From positions 15,374,501 through 15,438,500 of the forward strand of contig NC_057768.1 in NCBI RefSeq assembly GCF_010389155.1: 64,000 bases of DNA, read 5' to 3'. A program made the translations under genes and the position numbers. Shown piece after piece: positions 56,693 through 64,000 of the stretch (positions are counted from its first letter, which is position 1; every line of letters begins with the position of its first letter). The notes below the pieces were generated by a model, which worked only from the letters and a program-made list of their open reading frames with translations, did no database searches and was not told where the DNA came from. This DNA is from Erigeron canadensis. Its lineage: Eukaryota; Streptophyta; Magnoliopsida; Asterales; Asteraceae.

Positions 56693-58063
56693 ATTAGTCC
56701 TTTTGTAGTTATAGTCTTAGCTTGAAATGTGATTGAAGAACATGACAGATACATGATTAAGGAAGCAATAGATGGGAAGTACCCATTTTGGATGTGTAGA
56801 TATAATGTGTGGCACATCAAGGTGAGTCATAGCCCCCTTTCAAACTCTTTTATGTGTTTTACTTTCAGGGTGAAAAGCATGATAAATAAAATTGTTTTCT
56901 TTTATGAAATGATACTTTGAAAGGATGTTTATGATATGGGATTATGTTGTATGTTCAATGTGATATATGTTATATGATGAGGTTGAGTATTGTCAAAGTC
57001 TAGTCCCCGCTACACTACTATTAACTCATTGACGCCTGTAGTTAGAGAGTTGCGCAACTAGGATTCGTCCCCTCACTCACGAAGATGGTGACAGGTTGAT
57101 TGGCCGCCTACGTGGCCGCCATCAACGGCTGCCGACCTAGGAGTTCTCTAATCTACTTTATATTTTAATGGTCGTCTCCATGGCACGACCCAATTATGGT
57201 TAACGCACGTGATTTACAACATGTGCTATTGTTGTTATACAATGCGATATTATGTTGGTTTAGACGTGAAAGGGTCTTAGTAGTGGCTCAAGCACAAACT
57301 CATCTTATTATACCTGTGACTAAATCATATTGATACTGTTTATGGTTGGTTTTATGGAATGAACCTAAGGTTTAGGTATTGGACCTTATATGAAATTTTG
57401 AAAGTTGTTGAACTTGACGATATTAAAATCTTGATAACCGAATGGTTCTGACGTGATATATGATTAATCGATTGATATATATTTCTCTCACGATGATTTT
57501 GACAAATGAGAACTTTATAATTTACCATGGATTTTTTCAAGTCTTGAAATGACATTATGGTCTTTGGAAAACTTGATATTTGGAGATGGAAATTTTGTCA
57601 GTCATATGGATTGGGTATTTCGAAATGTAACAATAATATGTTTTCTAAGTGTTAAAATGGATATGTACCAAGATTTATATAAAAACTTATGCACTCACCA
57701 ACTACGTTTACGTAGTTGACACTTTTTCTTCATGCTTTTTAGGAAATATGCTTAAGCTTTGAGGATTTATATGCTTCATGATTATTTGCATTGCACTTTG
57801 GAGTCAAAGATCAAACCTTGTGATGGGCGATGGAATCCGCCTTGATCATTGTAGTATACTATTTCATGTGCTAGTTATTTGTTTCGTGAACTTAATATCC
57901 AAGTATGGTGGACGCATTTGTACTTGGAAATTGGTTCATTTGCTTGTAAATTTGTAAATACTTTTTATCAAATAAAGCTATGGTGAATGTTATTTATAAT
58001 CATTTGTTTTGAATACTCGACTTTCTGCACATCTCATTATTCCGCCTTAGTTGGGGTGTTACA
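56693..58063 (+). repeat. Third L-family LTR copy, 3' third only
   Basis: Follows 44182-45563 collinearly with more divergence than the other pair. It holds the exon-like ORF (56729-56821), donor, CAACTACG/CGTAGTTG hairpin (57699-57718), acceptor-like TTTTTAG (57742) and the end GGGGTGTTACA at 58063. Confidence 0.85.
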
Positions 58064-58474
58064 AAAAATGGTATCAAGCCTCAAATTGGTGAAGGAATTG
58101 AAGGTCCGCATTTTACATTATAATTCCGCTTTTTGTCATATCCGTCACTGAGCTTTTTGCTCAGCCGTATTCCTTTTTCCTTCTTTTACGGCAGGTGATA
58201 AAACGGGCTTTGGGAACGAGAGAAGAGAGTAGATAGAAGTGGAATTAGCAACCCTTGACATAGAGCTTTATATCAAGATTTAGAACATCATTTGTATTTG
58301 TCAAGTTTACTTTACAGCTTGACTTTGGTTTGACTTTTGAATAAAATTAACGCCCTTTTGCCCTTTTAGTTCTTTGATATCATTTTGTATTGTTTAGAAA
58401 GTTAAGGGCGTTACATTTCTAGAAGAAAAATATTAAGGGGGTAGTCACAACAAGGAGTATGAAACGCAAGGTTT
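58064..58474 (+). mobile_element. Internal remnant of the third L copy with a replaced 300-bp segment
   Basis: After the LTR comes TGGTATCAAG, then CTCAAATTGGTGAAGGAATTG, which matches 48195-48222 of the first L copy. From about 58107 to 58408 the sequence is unrelated. At 58409 TTTCTAGAAGAAAAATATTAAGG again matches 48575. The replaced part has GCCGTA/TACGGC and AACGCCCTT/AAGGGCGTT inverted repeats and a TTTTACGGCAG/GTGATAAA boundary-like site. Origin unknown. Confidence 0.6.
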
Positions 58475-58632
58475 TGTTAGAATATGAGCACATAAACATA
58501 TAACAATTCACGAGTACGCGCAATGGAACAATCGAAACAAATATGCAATCAAATTAATTAACAAAGAATATAACTGAGATGTGTACCTTATGCAAAGCTT
58601 CAATAAAAAATAATAATAATAGTAATAATAAC

Positions 58633-58666
<34 letters not shown>

Positions 58667-59201
58667 TGATTTAGGGTTTAAAGCAAAACTCCTCTACGAT
58701 CTCACACTAGACACCCCTATACCGTATGCTAGTACCCGAATCACGAACCAGACAACCCTTTGTTTACCTCCCTAAGATCGAAACCCTAAAACCCGAAACC
58801 CTTGGGTTTTCTTGCTTTGATCGAACGAAAGAGAAGGGAGAGAGAGGAGAGGTTTTTCACAATTGAATGTATTGTGAATGTGTTTAAAACCCTTAATCCT
58901 AAGCCCTCTACTTATAGGTTTAATTCTTAGGGTTTTAAACTTGATGGACAAGTAATCTCAAAGGCTTTCAAGCCTTTAAAATTTTGGCCCCTTGTAGTAA
59001 TATTAAGAAACAACACTAAAATTTTCCATCTCTTTTTTAATTAATTAAATCCATAATTAATTAATTCGTGATTATATTTTAATTAATATATTACTTAATA
59101 TACTAATTAATAATATAGAGTTACCGTGTCATTTCGTGTGACCCCGTAGGCTTAAATTATTTTCGGACATACGTTTATTATAACATGATCATACTCCAAC
59201 A
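58475..59201 (-). repeat. 3' LTR of copia F (727 bp)
   Basis: Minus strand starts TGTTGGAGTATGATC after a polypurine tract (AGGTGGGAGC, plus 59202-59211) and ends ...CATATTCTAACA. A minus-strand CTATAAGTAG TATA-like box is near 58912. An (AAT)n run occupies 58606-58663. Inserted in or joined to the L remnant at 58474. No second LTR in the window. Confidence 0.72.
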
Positions 59202-59211
59202 GCTCCCACCT

Positions 59212-60059
59212 GAGCATGTTATCATAAAGGCAATGACTTTGGTTGGCGTCTAGCAACACATCAATGCTCGCAAAAATATTTAAGAATAGTTTCTTAAATT
59301 GCCAATTTGAAATGATTTAGTCTTTAATATCTCTTTATTCAGATACCCTTGTTAATTATGAATGGATCAATGTCATTTCATAATTTAACGATTATGTTTC
59401 TCATTTTCTACAATTAATCAAGATTACCAAATTAGTCAAGACGTCCTCTTGAGTTCATTTGGGTATGGCAACATCTTAATTAATTAATGAGGGCGCCAAA
59501 TGTCAGTTGCAAATTGAAAGAACAAATCTTGTATTGACTATAAGTGTCTCGCCATGTCGTTTCTCAACATTTCTGAAAATAGCCTTTTATTACTACCTTG
59601 TTCAGGACAGTTCGAACTATATCTAGAAATGCAATCCACACATGCATAACTCACTTGTATCTCAAGTCTAAGGATAAATAAAGTAACCATTTCACGAATT
59701 GCACGTAATAACGACGATCCATAAAATGAAAATTCGTAAAGTGGGGTAAGTCCAATATTCACCTTTTGAATATCATGTGAGTTTGGTACGATATTCACCA
59801 TCTTCAAAATATTCCCTTAAATATTTTCACCAATCTCTCACAATTGTCTTACTTTAATTATATTCCCATATAATTAATCGACAATGGAAGTTTAGAATAT
59901 TCAACTAATATTCCTGGATCTAAACATGCAAATATAGGACACAATTATTATAAAATGAAACCACTTATACCGCGTATAAAAATTCATTTATTAAAATAAC
60001 AATTGTTTAACATCCCCTTATCCAAATACCAATCACAGATTTACATGATATAACTAGCA
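59212..60059. other. 3' untranslated part of copia F
   Basis: AT-rich sequence between the RNase H end and the polypurine tract. No recognisable gene on either strand; the 89-codon minus frame at 59538-59807 matches nothing I know. Confidence 0.5.
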
Positions 60060-60244
60060 ATAACCTATGCCCACGACATACTTATTGAGCTTTCCTTTTG
60101 ACAATGCCTTTGTAAGAGGATACGCTTAGTTATAATCTGTGTGAACTTTGAGTAATTTGATTTCACGAGATTCGATTTGCTCACGAACGTAGTGATATCG
60201 TCTCTGGTAATGTCTGGCACCTTTTTGAACCTCAGGTTCATTGG
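60060..60244 (-). pseudogene. Copia F RNase H C-terminal fragment
   Basis: Minus strand reads HYQRRYHYVREQIESREIK and LLKVHTDYN, then after a stop LTKALSKGKLNK. This is the usual end of a copia RNase H domain, of a different lineage from A and B. It is cut on its 5' side by the LTR of copy D at 60245. Confidence 0.72.
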
Positions 60245-61408
60245 TTTAAGTCCCTCTGATCTTGTACTACTATCAAACCAGAGATCGACTTAAGGATATA
60301 TCGAGGTGCGGAAATTCCTCGAGATACCCACTGTTTATATATCTACCTTTAGATGATATATATATATATCTATATATATCTTTTACGTGATGATAAACAC
60401 TCCGGGAACGGCTCTCCGGACGCACCTTACCAAACACGTGGTAACTTGCAATCTACGAGCCATTTGCGGGGCCGGGTGTGTGTTTGCAGTTCATGCACGA
60501 GACGAGTATTACCCACAAGATCAACCGTGCGTGTTCTTGGTTTTCTCTCTCTAGGATTTGCTCGTTTCTCTCTCTACACTCTTCTTTAAACACGCATGAC
60601 ACACACCCTCTATTTATAGGCAAGGGCTAGGAACACGCAAATGGCCTTTTGCATGTTCTGAAACACGCAGGCCCATGCGTGTTTCCAAGCCCAAGCCCAT
60701 TAGGGTTTTGGCCAGTTTGCGTGTTTCTGTGGGCATAGCATACTTTTGCTTGTTTCCACAGAAACTCTCAAACCATTTGAGAGTTCTTGAGAACAAGCAT
60801 ATTTTTGCTTGTTTCTTAGAAACTCTCAAATGAACATTTGAGTGTTCTGACTTTGACCAAGCAAGACTTTTTGCTTGTTCCTAAGAACCCTCAAATAACA
60901 CTTAGGATATGGTGAGTAAATGTCTTTACTGCTGTCAAGACGCAGAACCGACATTAACTCAACTAATGCTTTAACTGCTGTAAAGATACGCAGAATTAGC
61001 ATTAGCCTTTGACACATTCAACTGCTGTGAATTCTCAGAAACAGTGTCGTCAATATTACCTATTGGAAGTGTGTACATAAGATTAATGTTCAAACTGCTG
61101 TAAATACGCAACAACACAAATATCTTAACTTCCCTCTGGAAGTACATTAAGTTAATATCTCAACTCCTGTTAATATGCAGACACAATATTAACTTAATGA
61201 CTCTTTACATGTTATGTCTAAAACCTGCAAAATACAAATAATAAACAAACATATAAACATAAGTTGGATCCCAATTGACTTTCACAAAATATGCCAGGGT
61301 AATATTAAGACAAACGGTAATTACAAGATAATTACAAGACTTGAAATTATACACAAATAGACAACACATATCTAGAATGCTCATGTCACCGAGAATCATG
61401 CACTAACA
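60245..61408 (-). repeat. 3' LTR of copia D, same family as copia C (1,164 bp)
   Basis: Minus strand starts TGTTAGTGCATGATTC and is an inverted copy of 3251-4416. TATA box (TATAAATAG on the minus strand) at 60610-60618. It has five hairpin units at about 60910-61200, against six in copia C; the unit at 60913-60960 combines one arm of unit six with the other arm of unit five. It has an (AT)n tract near 60355-60380. Confidence 0.88.
60610..60618 (-). promoter_or_regulatory. TATA box of the copia D LTR
   Basis: CTATTTATA on the plus strand (TATAAATAG on the minus strand), conserved with 4029-4037. Confidence 0.7.
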
Positions 61409-62060
61409 GTCTCCCCTTAACATCAACATCTAGATATGGCCTTCAAGTCTTCGTTTGTCATTCTAAGTGTGGCCAAAAGCCCTGTCATTAGGAACGTCAG
61501 TCTTGGATACATGTGCTTCAGCATCTGGCTTCATGACAACAAAGGAGATTACACTTCAATCATCCTTGATTGGAGCCCCTGTTTATGCTTTCTGGCTCAA
61601 CGAACATCTGAAGAAACTTCACTTGGTTTCACTCCACTCGGTGCCCCTGCTTCTGCATTCGGCTCATTAACAATCGGTGGAACCACTATTTGTTCCATTC
61701 TAATTGGTGCCCCTGCATCCACATATGGCTCATAATCAACCGAAGGAACCCTTCTCTGTCTTCTTCTGATGGAGCCCTAGCTCGCACCTTTATAGTTACT
61801 TATTTAAAGAACCTTCGACTGTCAGCATGGATATACTCAGCTAAACAGAACTTCACCATCCTTTCATATATACCTTTTATCTCTGTGAAGAGTTGTGAAC
61901 TTCTTAGCTGATGTTTGTGTAATCTCTTCAAGTCTTTTCTTGAGAGATTAACAAACTCATGTGGATCGTAGACTCTCATCAACTCTTTGTGCCCTGTAGC
62001 TTGTGTTGACATAACAACGGCAGCTGCACTATAGTCATCTACTTTCCAGTAATCCATAGT
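61409..62060 (-). pseudogene. Env-like protein of copia D, C-terminal remnant
   Basis: Minus strand MDYWKVDDYSAAAVV, LMRVYDPHEFVNLSRKDLKR and FCLAEYIHADSRRFFK correspond to the C-terminal domain of copia B env-like (32246-32632). From 61800 to 61409 no frame continues clearly, and the polypurine tract (AAGGGGAGAC) precedes the LTR. Its 5' end is an in-frame join to LINE sequence at about 62060, so the rest of the element is gone. Confidence 0.75.
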
Positions 62061-63243
62061 CAACCGGCTTGAAAACAGGTTAGAACAATCCAAATCAGAA
62101 ACTGAACTGGGTTGGCCAAGAAAGTTGATATAATGCGCCTCAAAAGCTCTAGCTGCATCATCTCCATCTAGCTGTCTACCATCCGAATCAAGAATCATAT
62201 TAATTTGATTAATAGCCTTCCGAGCTTTAATGACTTTATGAATATAAGCTGAATTAGAATCCCCTACCCGAAGCCATTCTATTTTAGCCTTATGCTTAAG
62301 AAATCGTTCCTCATCTTGCAAAGCATCGTTAAAATCTTGTGAAGAAGCTGTATGTTCCTCCTTAAGAGTGCTACTATGCGGCTCTTTATCCAAAGCTTTT
62401 TGCACTTCATCCAGTACCGTTCTCAACATATCAACCTTTTGATGAATATTGCCATAATTATGGAGCAATTTGCGAAGAGGTTTCTTTAAATCTTTGAGTT
62501 TCTGAATAAGACAATACATAGTATAACCGGAGAAATCCTCTTTCCAAGCCTCTGAAACAACATCTTTAAAATCTTTATTATAAACAGGTGCATGATCCGA
62601 CAACCTGTAAGGTTGAAATATTGCAGTAGCACCAGCAAAACCATCCAAAAATTCCAAATTAGCCATAATACGGTCAATCTTTTTCAGTTGCCCTGAGTCA
62701 CCCCGAGGCTTTTGGTTCCAAGTACATTGTAATCCTAACATATTGACATCAATTATACCCAAATAATCAACACGATCTTTAAAATCACGCATAGAAATAT
62801 CCATAGTCAATGACCCTGATGCTTTATCTTCCAACAAACAACTACTGTCAAGAAACAACTTATGCTTAATGAGATCATCCCAAAGTACTCGTCTATGAAT
62901 ATAATAATTATGAGCATACACAAAAGAACACAAAACCACCTTTTTATTAGCCTTAAACACAATCTGAGCATGAACAACCTGATCAATTTGAGCTAACACC
63001 ATAAGATCAACAAACTCCGGATTCCAAAATGATTCGAAAACCCTTCATACAAAGACTACTATTTGAAGTCCAACACCACTTCCAAAAAATTTTAGTACAA
63101 ATGACTTGAAGATTTTGCAAAGCAACATGAGACTCCAAAATAGCACAAACACACAATTGATTATCGGAAATAACCTGCGAAACTTCTTTTTGTTTAGGGG
63201 ATTGGTTCATTCCCCTAATATTCCAAGCAGCGATATTAAACAT
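61800..63243 (-). pseudogene. LINE ORF2 endonuclease, fused to the copia D env-like tail
   Basis: The endonuclease starts near 63243 (MFNIAAWNIRGMNQSPKQKE, with the catalytic Asn of the AWNIRG motif) and shifts frame near 63020. It then runs as a 400-codon frame (61800-63002). Residues ~1-140 complete the endonuclease (CSFVYAHNYYIHRRVLWDDL, LQCTWNQKPRGDSGQLKKID, RLSDHAPV with the catalytic SDH). Residues ~141-315 are the usual linker towards RT (AKIEWLRVGDSNSAYIHKVI). About 25 residues seem deleted after SDHAPV. At residue ~315 it passes in frame into the env-like tail; the RT domain is absent. Confidence 0.85.
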
Positions 63244-63364
63244 TAGGAACCGACTCAGTAGGAGTGCTTGCCCCTGTACCACCATCCCTAGTCTTTGCAT
63301 AACCATATTCATCATAAATATTTTCAACCTCATCCTCAGAATCTGATATATCAAAGCCTTTCTT

Positions 63365-64000
63365 TTAATCATGATCATTATCCACCCCCTCAATCAGCCA
63401 AAGCTGAGAAAGAGTTACTAGTACTAACATTAGAAGTACCGCATCATTTCTAACAGGAGGTTTCACATTAATAGGAACTTTATAAGATTCAATGGGTAAA
63501 GGATTTCTAGGGGTCTGACTTTTATTAGGTTGCTTCGCATGATACACAAATTGAGGTTTAGGTTTACTATACCGAATCCCCTCAACTTGTCTATCTTCTC
63601 TCCAATTCACCTTCCCTTTCCTACGACTCACCTTTACGAAATCATCCTCTTTTGCATCCAACGTAGTCTGTTTAAGATTTTTATTATGAATGCTACGAGA
63701 AACATCATTATGTCAAAAGAACTTACAATGCTCACAATGAGGTGGCTTCCATTCGTACTCAATACTTATAGTTTCCTTCGTAAAACCTTCCCCATTAACA
63801 TTTGGGATACCCACAATTAATTCATTCCTCAACTTACAAGAAGAATCAAGCCCTATCAGTTCACGTGCAAAACTATGCCTACCCCATGAGTTCAAATACA
63901 TATGACTAGAATAAGAGTCCAAAAGAATAGGCTTACCCAACTTTGTAGCTAACATACTTAAACCATCCTCCGTATATCCAGCAAGAGGAACATCATATAG
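63365..64000 (-). pseudogene. LINE ORF1 (gag-like), truncated by the window edge
   Basis: Minus strand GKPILLDSYSSHMYLNSWGR, FARELIGLDSSCKLRNELIV and ISIEYEWKPPHCEHC are the second half of the DUF4283-type ORF1 protein of plant LINEs, up to its CCHC knuckle. A TGA interrupts the knuckle near 63712, and its last Cys is not kept. The same frame continues as a basic segment (KVSRRKGKVNWREDRQ) to 63365, where ORF2 begins about 120 bp later. The N-terminus lies beyond 64000. Confidence 0.78.

Noticed and set aside
58600..58665. (AAT)n run, and (AT)n at 4266-4310 and 60355-60380
   Set aside because: Ordinary microsatellites inside LTRs; no special signal.

Overview
The window is plant nuclear DNA made almost entirely of nested and broken retrotransposons. 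I found no host gene, no structural RNA gene, no bacterial operon and no CRISPR. The families are Ty1/copia elements of the SIRE/Maximus type carrying an extra 'env-like' reading frame, Ty3/gypsy elements (one Athila/Tat-like, one chromovirus-like, and a Tekay-like element with very long LTRs) and LINEs. Together with low GC and TATAAATA-type LTR promoters they point to a eudicot. The env-like frames and LINE proteins remind me of Asteraceae (lettuce-like) repeats, but that last step is recollection, not a search.

Layout. 1-4416 (+): 3' end of copia 'C', with an env-like pseudogene, a polypurine tract and a 1.17-kb LTR. 4417-8415: LINE 3' fragment, Athila-like gag-protease (-) with a tRNA-Asp-type primer site, and LTR scraps. 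8416-31548 (-): copia 'A', interrupted twice inside pol. One interruption is a solo LTR of A's own LTR family (29939-30931). The other is a complete 13.2-kb non-autonomous element 'N' (16408-29655, +) with gag and env-like genes but no polymerase; its 5-bp target duplication GTAAC is exact. 31554-55523 (-): copia 'B' (LTR, env-like, RT-RNase H, integrase, gag), split by 'L', a LARD-like element with 4.1-kb LTRs and a 5.2-kb internal region without recognisable genes (41438-54139). 55524-58474 (+): gypsy pol tail and LTR joined to a second, partial L copy. 58475-60244 (-): 3' end of another copia 'F'. 60245-62060 (-): LTR and env-like tail of a second C-family copy, 'D', fused in frame to a LINE endonuclease. 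The LINE continues to the right edge.

The coding parts are decayed copies of known replication machinery: gag (particle), protease, integrase, RT-RNase H, and an env-like protein of unknown role. The most unusual content is non-coding. At least three SIRE-type families carry arrays of short hairpins in LTRs or untranslated spacers. Within an array the hairpin design is kept while stem sequences change on both sides together. The env-like frames start at or just after splice-acceptor-like sequences, which suggests a spliced subgenomic RNA with some of the hairpin arrays lying in the intron. Element N, which keeps gag, env-like frames and two hairpin arrays but has lost pol, is the best candidate for something not previously described.
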